64,000 bases of DNA, taken from Pantoea sp. alder81. GTDB lineage: Bacteria > Pseudomonadota > Gammaproteobacteria > Enterobacterales > Enterobacteriaceae. The notes under the pieces were generated by a model that searched no databases, was not told the origin of the DNA, and saw nothing but the letters and a program-made list of their open reading frames with translations. Below, one piece after another: positions 17,126 through 26,092 of this stretch. Both the position numbers and the translations under genes were made by a program. Numbering within the stretch: position 1 is the stretch's first letter; each line of letters begins with the position of its first letter. Location: NCBI RefSeq assembly GCF_020179835.1, contig NZ_JAIUDA010000003.1, positions 496,001 to 560,000 on the forward strand. The letters are read 5' to 3'.

Positions 17126-17617
17126 TCATGCACTTTTTTGGCGCGTTTTGTGCTCGGGGATGATCATCACACCGTTTTCTTTTAAACGGCTCAACACCAC
17201 TGAGGTTTTCACATGAGCCACACTTTGATGGCCTGCCACCAACTGACTGATCAGCGCACTCAACGAGGCTAAATCAGCCACGGCCACTTTCAGCAGATAA
17301 TCGGCATCACCGGTGGTTTTGAAGGCATCAACAATCGCGTCTTCCTCCGCTACCATACGATGGAAACTCTCTTCATAATCTGGCGTGTGATTCTTTAAAC
17401 GCACTTCAATCAAGCCCACCATGCCGAGACCGACCGCGTCCGGCGAGAGCCGTGCGTGATAGCCGAGGATGAGGTTTGCCTGTTCAAGATTGATGCGGCG
17501 GCGTGAACATTGAGACGCCGAAAGACCGACTAAATCACTGAGTTCCTGATTGGTAAGGCGGCCGTTAGATTGTAATAGTGTCAATATCTTAAGGTCGTAA
17601 TCGTCTACCTGAGTCAT
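17126..17617 (-). CDS. Lrp/AsnC-family transcriptional regulator
   Basis: This 163-residue protein has an N-terminal winged helix (DYDLKILTLLQSNGRLTNQE, LVGLSASQCSRRRINLEQ). A C-terminal RAM ligand domain follows (residues about 65-145, with TTGDADYLLKVAV). Such regulators sense amino acids and often control an adjacent transporter. It is shorter and clearly different from global Lrp. The ATG at 17617 has GGAAACAGA before it. It occupies, with the YitT gene, the place of alr in E. coli. Confidence 0.92.
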   Translation of the reverse strand: MTQVDDYDLKILTLLQSNGRLTNQELSDLVGLSASQCSRRRINLEQANLILGYHARLSPDAVGLGMVGLIEVRLKNHTPDYEESFHRMVAEEDAIVDAFKTTGDADYLLKVAVADLASLSALISQLVAGHQSVAHVKTSVVLSRLKENGVMIIPEHKTRQKSA

Positions 17618-17707
17618 TCTGTTTCCACAGCGTTATAGGGTGCGCTTTGGTACAGATAACCTGATTAAAGCCAAGGTTGTCCAACACTATTTTCTGATGA
17701 CGTGAAA

Positions 17708-17730
17708 TGCATGCACAAATCGTGCATGCA
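17708..17730. promoter_or_regulatory. Perfect 9-bp palindrome upstream of the Lrp-type regulator
   Basis: TGCATGCAC (17708-17716), AAATC, GTGCATGCA (17722-17730) is a perfect dyad 91 bp upstream of the regulator start and 15 bp past the dnaB stop. There is no T-run, so an operator for autoregulation is more likely than a dnaB terminator. Confidence 0.6.
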
Positions 17731-17744
17731 TCCGCGGGAAAGGA

Positions 17745-19151
17745 TTATTCGTCGTCGTAAGACGGGCCTGCGTAGTTATCGAAACGCGACCACTGGCCAT
17801 TAAAGGTCAATCGTACTGTTCCGATCGGGCCGTTACGCTGCTTACCGAGGATGATCTCGGCGATGCCTTTAAGATCGCTGTTTTCGTGATAAACCTCATC
17901 GCGATAGATGAACATGATCAAGTCAGCATCCTGCTCGATCGAGCCCGATTCACGCAGATCCGAGTTCACCGGACGTTTATCGGCTCGCTGCTCCAGCGAG
18001 CGGTTAAGCTGCGACAGTGCCACCACCGGCACATTGAGCTCTTTGGCCAGTGCCTTGAGCGAGCGCGAGATCTCTGCGATCTCCAGCGTACGGTTGTCCG
18101 ACAGCGCCGGTACGCGCATCAATTGAAGATAGTCGATCATGATCAGGCTTAAACCGCCGTTTTCACGAAACACGCGGCGCGCGCGCGAACGCACTTCCGT
18201 CGGCGTCAGACCAGAAGAATCATCGATGAACATGTTCTTCTTCTCAAGCAAGATCCCCATGGTGGCAGAGATGCGCGCCCAATCTTCATCTTCCAGCTGG
18301 CCGGTACGAATGCGCGTTTGATCCACGCGCGACAATGACGCCAGCATACGCATCATCAGCTGTTCGCTGGGCATCTCCAGGCTGAAAATCAACACCGGTT
18401 TGTCCTGCAGCATCGCGGCGTTTTCGCACAGGTTCATGGCGAAAGTGGTTTTACCCATCGACGGACGCGCCGCTACGATGATCAAATCTGAACCCTGCAA
18501 ACCGGCGGTCTTTTTGTTCAGATCCTGATAGCCAGTATCTACACCGGTGACGCCATCGTGCGGGGTCGACACCAGCGCTTCAATACGCGAGACCGTGGCT
18601 TCCAGAATTTGCTCGATGTTCTGCGGGCCTTCGGCTTTATTGGCGCGCTGTTCAGCAATCTTGAAGACGTTGGATTCCGCGAAATCGAGTAAATCTTCGC
18701 TGCTTCGCCCTTGCGGATCGTAGCCAGCGTCAGCGATTTGGTTCGCCACCGAGATCATTTGACGCACAACGGCACGTTCACGCACGATATCTGCATAAGC
18801 ACCAATGTTCGCCGCACTTGGCGTGTTTTTCGCCAGCTCGGCCAAATACGCAAAGCCACCGGCCATCTCCAGCTCGCCCAGCGTTTCGAGCGATTCAGAC
18901 AGCGTGATCAGGTCAATCGGCTGGCCCATTTCCAGCAGACGCTGCATTTCTGAAAAGATCATGCGGTGCGAACGGTTGAAGAAATCATCCGCCACCACGC
19001 GCTCGGAGACGTTATCCCAGCGTTCGTTATCCAGCATCAACCCACCGAGCACCGACTGCTCCGCTTCAATAGAGTGCGGCGGCATTTTCACGCCTTCCAG
19101 CTGACGATCGCGGGGTTCGTTGGATTTGTTGGTGGGTTTATTTCCTGCCAT
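17745..19151 (-). CDS. dnaB: Replicative DNA helicase DnaB
   Basis: This 468-residue RecA-fold hexameric helicase unwinds the replication fork. The N-terminal domain begins MAGNKPTNKSNEP and runs to about 150. The Walker A ARPSMGKTTF, the Walker B LIMIDYLQLM and the C-terminal SIEQDADLIMFIYRDEVY are intact. It ends YAGPSYDDE, nearly as in E. coli. The start at 19151 matches the E. coli N-terminus; no strong SD is visible, and an in-frame extension to 19214 exists. It is divergent from qor, as in E. coli, but alr does not follow it. Confidence 0.98.
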   Translation of the reverse strand: MAGNKPTNKSNEPRDRQLEGVKMPPHSIEAEQSVLGGLMLDNERWDNVSERVVADDFFNRSHRMIFSEMQRLLEMGQPIDLITLSESLETLGELEMAGGFAYLAELAKNTPSAANIGAYADIVRERAVVRQMISVANQIADAGYDPQGRSSEDLLDFAESNVFKIAEQRANKAEGPQNIEQILEATVSRIEALVSTPHDGVTGVDTGYQDLNKKTAGLQGSDLIIVAARPSMGKTTFAMNLCENAAMLQDKPVLIFSLEMPSEQLMMRMLASLSRVDQTRIRTGQLEDEDWARISATMGILLEKKNMFIDDSSGLTPTEVRSRARRVFRENGGLSLIMIDYLQLMRVPALSDNRTLEIAEISRSLKALAKELNVPVVALSQLNRSLEQRADKRPVNSDLRESGSIEQDADLIMFIYRDEVYHENSDLKGIAEIILGKQRNGPIGTVRLTFNGQWSRFDNYAGPSYDDE

Positions 19152-19224
19152 AGTGAATGCATTACCGATCGTGAAAGGGACGCGCAAGTATACCGTCCCA
19201 GGATGAACAATCACAGGAGTCAGA

Positions 19225-20208
19225 ATGGCAAAGCGTATTCAGTTCAACCAACACGGTGGCCCGGAGGTACTGCAATGGGTCGATTTTGAGCTGGCCGATC
19301 CCGCCGAACATGAAGTTCAGGTCGAAAACAAGGCGATTGGCATCAACTATATCGACACCTATGTGCGCAGCGGGCTCTATCCGGTGACGGCTTTCCCGTC
19401 CGGGCTGGGTACAGAAGCCGCAGGGGTGGTGAAACGTATTGGCTCAGGCGTGACACGCTTCAAGCCAGGTGACCGGGTGGTGTATTGCCAGGCTGCGCAG
19501 GGTGCCTACAGCGAAGTGCATAACGTGGCGGAAGATCGTCTGGTGATCCTGCCGGAGAGCATCAGCTTTGAACAAGGCGCAGCCTCGTTTTTGAAAGGCC
19601 TAACCGTACAATATTTATTGCGCCAGACCTATAAAGTGAAAGCCGATGAGATCTTCCTGTTCCACGCCGCAGCGGGTGGCGTTGGGCTGATTGCCTGCCA
19701 ATGGGCTAAAGCGCTGGGCGCACATCTGATTGGCACTGTAGGTTCCGCCGAAAAAGCGCAGATTGCAAAAAATGCCGGCGCCTGGGCAACCATTAACTAT
19801 CGCGAAGAGAATATTGCACAGCGCGTCAGTGAACTGACCAACGGTGAGAAAGTCGCGGTGGTGTATGACTCGGTAGGGAAAGATACCTGGGAACCTTCTC
19901 TGGATAGCCTGCGTCGTCATGGCTTAATGGTGAGTTTTGGTAATGCCTCAGGCCCCGTTACCGGTGTTGACCTGGGTATTCTGAACAAGAAAGGATCGCT
20001 GTTCGTCACGCGCCCTTCGCTGTTTGGCTACATCACCAATCGCCAGGAACTGGATAGTGCCAGCAACGAGTTGTTCTCATTGATCGCCAGCCGAGCAATT
20101 CAATTGAAAGTGCCTGAAGAACAGAAGTTTGCCTTGAGCGATGCGGTGCGCGCCCATCAGGTTCTGGAGAGCCGTGCTACGCAAGGTTCCAGCTTACTGA
20201 TTCCATAA
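19225..20208 (+). CDS. qor: NADPH:quinone oxidoreductase
   Basis: This 327-residue zinc-free medium-chain reductase has the nucleotide-binding segment HAAAGGVGLIACQWAKALGA near residue 150 and the FLKGLTVQYLL helix typical of E. coli QorA. It reduces quinones with NADPH. The ATG at 19225 follows AGGAGTCAGA. It lies between dnaB and pspG as in E. coli. Confidence 0.96.
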   Translation: MAKRIQFNQHGGPEVLQWVDFELADPAEHEVQVENKAIGINYIDTYVRSGLYPVTAFPSGLGTEAAGVVKRIGSGVTRFKPGDRVVYCQAAQGAYSEVHNVAEDRLVILPESISFEQGAASFLKGLTVQYLLRQTYKVKADEIFLFHAAAGGVGLIACQWAKALGAHLIGTVGSAEKAQIAKNAGAWATINYREENIAQRVSELTNGEKVAVVYDSVGKDTWEPSLDSLRRHGLMVSFGNASGPVTGVDLGILNKKGSLFVTRPSLFGYITNRQELDSASNELFSLIASRAIQLKVPEEQKFALSDAVRAHQVLESRATQGSSLLIP

Positions 20209-20213
20209 AAGTT

Positions 20214-20245
20214 AAGGGCTTCCCGAAGGAAGCCCTTTTTTCTTT
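20214..20245 (+). terminator. Intrinsic terminator of qor
   Basis: AAGGGCTTCC, CGAA, GGAAGCCC followed by six T residues and more T-rich DNA begins 6 bp past the qor stop. Confidence 0.92.
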
Positions 20246-20392
20246 CTTTTTATAGTTCGCGCTGGTGTAGGGTTAGCGGCGATGAATTCGTTTTGAATTA
20301 CTTTACGCATCCTGACAGAAAACATAAGTAAAAAATATGTTTAATTGCGGATTCGTACTAAGCAATTACCGACTCTGTGATCGCCTCCGCAA

Positions 20393-20659
20393 TTAGCGCC
20401 AACTCCGTCTCTCTAACTTACTGATTTTTCTTTTTAGTCTGTTTAGTTTTGCTTCACCACTCGGCGTGGTAAAGGCGCGATACAGCCAGACACCGACTAC
20501 CGCCAGCACCAGCCATGGCAACAATTTGATAACAAGCGCGAACAACCCGCCGAGGAACATCACAACGGTGGCGACAACCAATGCGGCGATAACTCCCAGC
20601 AGCGAAACGCCGGTCAGCAGCAGCATCAGAAAAAAGCCGATAACAAATAAAATTTCCAC
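20393..20659 (-). CDS. pspG: Envelope stress response protein PspG
   Basis: This 88-residue inner-membrane protein opens MEILFVIGFFLMLLLTGVSL and contains MFLGGLFALVIKLLPWLVLA, as in E. coli PspG (80 residues). The charged C-terminal tail is longer here. It is an effector of the phage-shock response, which protects the proton-motive force. A near-consensus sigma-54 promoter lies upstream, fitting control by PspF and RpoN. Confidence 0.93.
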   Translation of the reverse strand: MEILFVIGFFLMLLLTGVSLLGVIAALVVATVVMFLGGLFALVIKLLPWLVLAVVGVWLYRAFTTPSGEAKLNRLKRKISKLERRSWR

Positions 20660-20693
20660 GAAGGCTCTCCTGTGTAAGTAACACAGAGTGCAT

Positions 20694-20709
20694 TACAAGA
20701 TGCGTGCCA
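20694..20709 (-). promoter_or_regulatory. Sigma-54 (-24/-12) promoter of pspG
   Basis: The minus strand reads TGGCACGCATCTTGTA, matching TGGCACG-N4-TTGC with one base changed at the -12 element. Transcription would start near 20682, 22 bp before the pspG start codon. PspF-dependent activation is the known mode for pspG. Confidence 0.85.
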
Positions 20710-20843
20710 AAGTGAATTTATGCTTAATCTATTGAAAACCGAGGCATTATCATGAGGGGGTGTTTTTCAACAGTGATGAAATTCACTAAACATTGGCGCG
20801 ATTTAAACCGCACCAACTACAGCGATGCCTCTTTCAATGGACG

Positions 20844-20867
20844 GGAAAGGCAAGCCTCTTGCCTTCC
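20844..20867. terminator. Hairpin past dusA
   Basis: GGAAAGGCAAG and CTTGCCTTCC pair around a three-base loop, 15 bp past the dusA stop. There is one bulged base and no T-run, so termination is uncertain. Confidence 0.4.
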
Positions 20868-20882
20868 GCGGCTCACCTAAAA

Positions 20883-21878
20883 TCAGGCTTCCTGTGGAAT
20901 CTTATCCGCTACCAATGCCAGTGCCGCTTCCAGCACGCGCACATCGGCACCCGGCTTGTGAGCATTCTCACTTAAATGACGACGCCACTGGCGCGCGCCA
21001 GGGATTCCCTGGAACAGACCCAGCATATGACGTGTAACGTGGCCAAGATAAGTGCCTTTACTCAGTTCCGCTTCGATGTAAGGGTACATCGCGCGTACCA
21101 CCGCGACCGGATCGATTAAAGGCGTATCACGACCAAACAGCTCCCGGTCGACCTGCGCCAGAATGCCCGGATTTTGGTACGCTTCGCGGCCCATCATCAC
21201 ACCATCCATATGCTGCAAATGCAGTTTTGCTTCTTCCAGCGTCTTAATGCCGCCGTTAATCGCCATGGTCAGCGCCGGGAAATCACGTTTCAATTGGTAC
21301 ACACGCGGATAATCCAGCGGGGGAATCTCGCGGTTCTCTTTCGGGCTCAAACCTGAAAGCCAGGCTTTACGCGCATGGATAATAAAGGTATCGCAGTTGC
21401 CCTTATCGGCCACCGTACCAACAAAATCACACAGGAAGGCATAGCTGTCCTGCTCATCAATCCCGATACGGGTTTTCACTGTGACCGGAATGCTCACCAC
21501 ATCGCGCATTGCTTTAATGCAATCGGCGACCAGTGCGGCGTCAGCCATCAGACAGGCCCCGAAACGCCCATTCTGCACGCGGTCGGATGGGCATCCGACA
21601 TTGAGGTTAATCTCGTCGTAGCCGCGCTCTTCCGCCAGTTTGGCACATTGCGCCAGTGCCGCGGGATCGCTGCCGCCCAACTGCAGCGCCAGCGGATGCT
21701 CCTCTTCGCTGTAAGCGAGGTAATCGCCTTTACCATGAATAATGGCGCCCGTTGTCACCATTTCGGTGTACAGCAGCGTGTCGCCGCTTAACTTGCGGTG
21801 GAAATAACGACAGTGGCGATCGGTCCAGTCCAGCATCGGGGCGATGGAAAAACGTTGCGAAGAGAAAGTATCGGTCAT
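20883..21878 (-). CDS. dusA: tRNA-dihydrouridine(20/20a) synthase
   Basis: This FMN-dependent TIM-barrel enzyme of 331 residues reduces U20 and U20a in tRNA. Visible motifs: [18 protein letters not shown], the catalytic cysteine in [26 protein letters not shown] and [10 protein letters not shown]. The ATG at 21878 is used; an in-frame TTG at 21890 is possible. Neither has a strong SD. Position between pspG and zur follows E. coli. Confidence 0.96.
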   Translation of the reverse strand: MTDTFSSQRFSIAPMLDWTDRHCRYFHRKLSGDTLLYTEMVTTGAIIHGKGDYLAYSEEEHPLALQLGGSDPAALAQCAKLAEERGYDEINLNVGCPSDRVQNGRFGACLMADAALVADCIKAMRDVVSIPVTVKTRIGIDEQDSYAFLCDFVGTVADKGNCDTFIIHARKAWLSGLSPKENREIPPLDYPRVYQLKRDFPALTMAINGGIKTLEEAKLHLQHMDGVMMGREAYQNPGILAQVDRELFGRDTPLIDPVAVVRAMYPYIEAELSKGTYLGHVTRHMLGLFQGIPGARQWRRHLSENAHKPGADVRVLEAALALVADKIPQEA

Positions 21879-21932
21879 GAAACGCAGCAAATCCGGAGTT
21901 AGTGAGTGACGAGAATCTGCGCAATCATATCA

Positions 21933-21974
21933 CAGCAATAACGGGCGACACAGCCGCCCGTTATTGCTGGTTTT
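21933..21974. terminator. Long perfect hairpin between traF-like gene and dusA
   Basis: CAGCAATAACGGGCG (21933-21947) and CGCCCGTTATTGCTG (21955-21969) are a 15-bp perfect inverted repeat, abutting the traF-like stop. TTTT follows on the plus side only. It probably terminates or stabilises the traF-like transcript before dusA. Confidence 0.65.
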
Positions 21975-23223
21975 AGAAGTTAAATCCGAGCTGCAGCATG
22001 CCGCCCACGGTATTGTCATCACCCACAGTGCCAGCAAGATCCAGATGCACGGTATTGTTAAACGGTGAAACGCCAAGACCTGCGGTGAACACATTGGTAT
22101 CGTTGGATTTCATATCCGCACGATAACCCGCGCGCAGCGCTAACCAATCCAGCACACGATACTCCGCACCCACGCCTGCATACTGGCTGCTCTCTTCTGA
22201 TTTGAAGCGCTTGGTTTGCGTCAAATCAACATCGCCAGCCAGCGTGAACGGGCCATAGTTCCAGGCCAGACCTGTCGTGACCAGCGGACGGATTTGATAG
22301 GTATCGCGATAGCCTTCCACCGTTTTGGTGTCGATGTCGCGTGAGATCAGGTTTTGCCCCGTCACGCCCAACGTCCAATGCTCACCAAAGTCGGTCGCGA
22401 TGCCTGCATCAATGTTGAAGCCGGTATCGGAACTGCGGTATTGGCTGTTGTTGATGTTGCTTTTATCGAAGTTATAAATACTCGCGGTGTAGTTATACAG
22501 CCAGGTTTTTTGCAGCTTAGGTGTTACGCCAACGGAAACCGGATGACCAGCGACATCAAACTCATGTGCCAGTGCCACACCATAGTCCGTGACTAATGCT
22601 GCCAGACCATGACCGCTCGAACTCAATTTATCCTGATCGCCCGGAACGGGGATCACCGTGCCGTTAGCCACACCGCGCAGATAGGTAATATCGCTATCCA
22701 CAACGTTAGCTTGCACGCTGGCTGTTCCGTAGGCTTTAGTAATGAAGGCAAAAGGCAGCGTCTCATTCGGCACCGTAACAGCAAAAGCGACACCTGCTGT
22801 ACCGTGTGCTTTATCACCCTTTAAATCATCCAGCTGATTGGCCATGTCACCCGCAGCGGCCTTTAATTCCGGATAACCTCTTAAATAGTCAGCAAACGTC
22901 AGGTTGTCGATCACCTCTTTGTAGCGATCAACACTGTCCGTGATGTCATCGACTTTGTTAATTAATTTGTCTTTATCGGTAACCTGCACACCGGCTGAAG
23001 GGAAAATGACGCTGACGCTATCTTCAGGTTTGGCTTTGGTCATCAATGCCGGGTTAGCCAGCACCGCTGAACTCCATGTTGATGAAGCGACGCCGGTGCC
23101 ACCCATGGCATCGTTGCGCGCGTCATACCAGGTACCTGCTGCCAGAGCTGAAGAAGAAAGAAATACTGCATTCAAACCAACAAGATAAGCTACTTTTTTG
23201 TGCCTGAATAATGTCTTCACCAT
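21973..23223 (-). CDS. TraF-like (TraF_2 family) outer-membrane beta-barrel protein
   Basis: This 416-residue protein has a signal peptide (KKVAYLVGLNAVFLSSSALAA), then GTWYDARNDAMGGTGVASS, as in the chromosomal conjugal-transfer TraF_2 family and FadL/OmpP1-like barrels. The C-terminus ends LQLGFNF with a terminal phenylalanine, the outer-membrane insertion signal. The body is rich in alternating hydrophobic strands. Despite the family name there is no conjugation gene nearby, so a transfer role is unlikely. It separates dusA from zur, which are neighbours in E. coli. Function unknown. Confidence 0.75.
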   Translation of the reverse strand: MVKTLFRHKKVAYLVGLNAVFLSSSALAAGTWYDARNDAMGGTGVASSTWSSAVLANPALMTKAKPEDSVSVIFPSAGVQVTDKDKLINKVDDITDSVDRYKEVIDNLTFADYLRGYPELKAAAGDMANQLDDLKGDKAHGTAGVAFAVTVPNETLPFAFITKAYGTASVQANVVDSDITYLRGVANGTVIPVPGDQDKLSSSGHGLAALVTDYGVALAHEFDVAGHPVSVGVTPKLQKTWLYNYTASIYNFDKSNINNSQYRSSDTGFNIDAGIATDFGEHWTLGVTGQNLISRDIDTKTVEGYRDTYQIRPLVTTGLAWNYGPFTLAGDVDLTQTKRFKSEESSQYAGVGAEYRVLDWLALRAGYRADMKSNDTNVFTAGLGVSPFNNTVHLDLAGTVGDDNTVGGMLQLGFNF

Positions 23224-23675
23224 GAGCCTGCCATCACCTTTGAAATGTCGCTGAATAACTCAGAAACGAAACAGTTTAGTTAGCCGCTATTCTGAACCCT
23301 GGCTAACGCATCATTGCTGTGAATTAAAAGGAAATAGCACTGCTGTTCGCAGAATTGGATGCAACCACACCATTCTGCTGTTTAGTTATGCAGAAAAATG
23401 AACAAAGCCTAAATTGGTACCAGATATTACTTAAGACCTTTTGAACCTTAGACGCTAAGCCGGTGAGTTGCAAAGCAAAAGTAGTGTGATAATTACGCTA
23501 TATCACTGATCTAATAGAGGGTCTGTAAAAAGAGATGTAACGAGCACACGAGGAAGGTTAAGTTAATTAATTGATTAGCCGGATTTTTCCTGGACTCTAA
23601 CCGGGTAAAAAGCAATCACAGCAGGGTAAAAATTTGTGTGATAAAATAACATCGCATGCAACCTGGAGAACACTT
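23224..23675. other. 450-bp divergent intergenic region between traF-like gene and zur
   Basis: No open frame with recognisable features is present. The last 40 bp hold a Zur-like box (23637-23652). I see nothing else that can be named. Confidence 0.55.
23637..23652. promoter_or_regulatory. Zur-like box upstream of zur
   Basis: TGTGATAAAATAACAT, reverse complement ATGTTATTTTATCACA, closely matches the core of the E. coli znu-type Zur site (ATGTTATA-N-TATCACA). It ends 24 bp before the zur ATG and contains a TAAAAT -10-like hexamer, so binding would block initiation. Autoregulation is inference. Confidence 0.6.
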
Positions 23676-24197
23676 ATGTCAAACCTCACGCCCGCACAAC
23701 TGCTCACTCAGGCAGAATCCCTTTGTCTTGACCGCGGCGTGCGCCTGACCACTCAACGCGCTGAAGTGCTGCGTTTAATGGCTGAGCAGAATGGTTCGAT
23801 CAGTGCTTATGATTTGCTGGATCAACTCCGCATCAGCGAGCCGCAGGCAAAACCGCCGACCATCTATCGCGCGCTGGATTTTCTGCTGGAGCAGGGCTTC
23901 ATTCATCGTGTTGAATCGAATAACAGCTATGTGGTTTGCCACCATTTCGACGAGCCTGCACATACGTCAGTGATGCTGGTCTGTGATGGTTGTGCTGCGG
24001 TCAGTGAAAAGCATGCACATGGCGTGGAGAAAATCATTGCGGGATTAGCCGATCAGGCGGGGTTCTCTTTGCGTCACACGGTAATTGAAGCACATGGTTT
24101 ATGCGAAAACTGCGCTGAAGTCGCTGCCTGTAAACATCATGATAGCTGCAAACATGACCATGAAACGGATATGAAGAAGAAGGTAAGAAAAGGTTGA
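23676..24197 (+). CDS. zur: Zinc uptake regulator Zur (Fur family)
   Basis: This 173-residue Fur-family repressor has a winged helix (RLTTQRAEVLRLM; KPPTIYRALDFLLEQGFIHRV). Zinc-site cysteines lie in CDGC and CENC, and a His-rich tail follows (CKHHDSCKHDH). It represses zinc importers when zinc is sufficient. The ATG at 23676 follows TGGAGAACACTT; the longer frame would overlap the Zur-like box. The order zur-yjbJ-dinF-lexA is that of E. coli. Confidence 0.96.
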   Translation: MSNLTPAQLLTQAESLCLDRGVRLTTQRAEVLRLMAEQNGSISAYDLLDQLRISEPQAKPPTIYRALDFLLEQGFIHRVESNNSYVVCHHFDEPAHTSVMLVCDGCAAVSEKHAHGVEKIIAGLADQAGFSLRHTVIEAHGLCENCAEVAACKHHDSCKHDHETDMKKKVRKG

Positions 24198-24267
24198 GTG
24201 GCACTTCCCTGTGCCGTGCCGACGGGTGATCGGCGGGGTAGGAGCATCTTCCTTAATTCACTAAAAG

Positions 24268-24480
24268 CTACCAGCGGTAGTCTTTATTGTGACTTTCCCA
24301 GTCTTTCACTTCGCTTTCAGCCTGGTCTTTCGCATAGCCGTAGCGTTCCTGAATTTTACCAACAAGCTGATCGCGTTTACCTTCGATGACCGTCATATCA
24401 TCATCCGTCAGCTTGCCCCACTTCTCTTTCATTTTCCCTTTGAACTGCTTCCAGTTACCGCTCGCTTCGTCTTTGTTCAT
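24268..24480 (-). CDS. yjbJ: CsbD-family stress protein YjbJ
   Basis: This small hydrophilic protein of 70 residues is almost the same as E. coli YjbJ (MNKDEASGNWKQFKGKMKEK; DDDMTVIEGKRDQLVGKIQE). CsbD-like proteins are abundant in stationary phase and general stress; their biochemical role is not settled. The ATG at 24480 has GGAGGATTATT before it, so the six extra codons of the longer frame are left out. Confidence 0.95.
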   Translation of the reverse strand: MNKDEASGNWKQFKGKMKEKWGKLTDDDMTVIEGKRDQLVGKIQERYGYAKDQAESEVKDWESHNKDYRW

Positions 24481-24643
24481 AATAATCCTCCACATCATCC
24501 TGAGTGAGATGTGATGATCCCCTAAGAAATAAGGTAATCACCCACACAACGCGCTACTCAATTGCGCCGTTTGAGATAATTATAGTAGCCAGTTGGGATT
24601 GCGCAAAAAATACAGATTAATCTGTAGGTTACGCTTCGCTTAT

Positions 24644-25966
24644 TTAAGCACCAAACCAGGTGTCATGCTGCCAGTGACGGCGCCACACCCACCATAGCGT
24701 CACGCCACGCAGAGTGAGGAATACCGCTACCGCCAGCCATAAACCGTGATTACCGAGCCAGGGGAGTGTCAACAGCGCCAGTCCATAACCTATAGCGGCT
24801 ATCACCATGCTGTTACGCATTTCACGCCCGCGCGTGGCGCCGATAAACATACCATCCAGCAGATAGCACCAGACTCCGACCAACGGCAGAATCACTTGCC
24901 AGGCCAGATAGCGATCGGCCATCTCACGCAGTGGTTCAAGCGAGGTGAGCAACGCCACAATTTGGGGGCCGGTTAGCGCATAGATCGCTGCAAACGCCAG
25001 GGCAACGATACCGGCCTGCCGACAGGCGGCATGCCAAATCAATAACAAGCGACTGCGATCTCTCGCTCCCACAGCTTCGCCCGAGCAGGCCTCTACGGCA
25101 TAGGCAAAACCATCCAGTGCATAGGCCGTGAAAGTGAGAAACATCAGCAATACCGCATTTACAGCGACAACATCAGGCCCCAAACGAGCCCCAAGCAGGG
25201 TGAGGGACGCGAAGCAGATTTGCACCATCAGCGAGCGCAACATGATGTCGCGGTTGAGGCGGAACAGCCGTGCTGCATCACCACGCCAGCTCCGTTTCAG
25301 CAGATTGAAAGAGATACCGCGTAGCTTTAGCACGCGAACCACCATCCATAACCCCACACCCAGCGTGACGTATTCCGCCACAGCAGTCGCTGCCGCTGCA
25401 CCCGCAACGCCCCAGTGCAGTTTAAGCACAAACAGGAGGTCGAGCAGGATATTCACCAGATTGCCGACGATGAGCAGTACCATTGGTGCACGCGCATACT
25501 GCACGCCGAGCAACCAGCCTAATATCACCAGATTGGCTAACGTTGCCGGTGCGCTAAGCCAGCGGATGTTGATAAAGATTTGTGCCTGATGCTGCACCTC
25601 TGGGCTGCCGCCCATTAACGAGGCCGCGACAAAACTAAAGGGGGTACGTAGCAATACAAACAGCACGCCCGCCACCAGGGCTATTAACAAAGGTTGCGTC
25701 AACGCACGCGCCAGTGCGGTTTTATCGTTCGCGCCAAATGCCTGTGCGGTCAAACCGGTGGTGCTCATACGCAGAAACAGCAGCAACATAAAGATGAAAC
25801 TGGTCGCTGTCGCACCCACCGCCACGCCGCCGAGATAAATGGGACTATCGAGATGACCAATCACTGCCGTATCGACGACACCGAGCAGCGGAACGGTAAT
25901 ATTAGAGAGGATCATCGGCAGCGCCAGCCGCCACAATGCTTTATCTGAAGAGGAAAACAGCCGCAT
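24644..25966 (-). CDS. dinF: MATE-family transporter DinF
   Basis: This 440-residue protein has about twelve membrane segments and the DinF-type opening RLALPMILSNITVPLLGVVDTAVIG. MATE proteins export organic cations or oxidised metabolites using sodium or protons. E. coli dinF is in the lexA SOS operon. Here it starts 126 bp after lexA on the same strand with no strong terminator visible, so cotranscription is plausible. Confidence 0.95.
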   Translation of the reverse strand: MRLFSSSDKALWRLALPMILSNITVPLLGVVDTAVIGHLDSPIYLGGVAVGATATSFIFMLLLFLRMSTTGLTAQAFGANDKTALARALTQPLLIALVAGVLFVLLRTPFSFVAASLMGGSPEVQHQAQIFINIRWLSAPATLANLVILGWLLGVQYARAPMVLLIVGNLVNILLDLLFVLKLHWGVAGAAAATAVAEYVTLGVGLWMVVRVLKLRGISFNLLKRSWRGDAARLFRLNRDIMLRSLMVQICFASLTLLGARLGPDVVAVNAVLLMFLTFTAYALDGFAYAVEACSGEAVGARDRSRLLLIWHAACRQAGIVALAFAAIYALTGPQIVALLTSLEPLREMADRYLAWQVILPLVGVWCYLLDGMFIGATRGREMRNSMVIAAIGYGLALLTLPWLGNHGLWLAVAVFLTLRGVTLWWVWRRHWQHDTWFGA

Positions 25967-26092
25967 TCGCCCGTTCCATTGTTGCGCTGGTCAATTGGAC
26001 CATTAACCGGCAATCAGCCTGAAGAGGAAAATCAATGTATCAGACTGCGGTCAGCACAGCGACCAACCGCAGCGGGGGAATTCAACGAGAGG

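Noticed and set aside
17708..17730. Palindrome as dnaB terminator
   Set aside because: No T-run on the minus strand, and the arm sequence recurs upstream of the YitT gene, which favours an operator.
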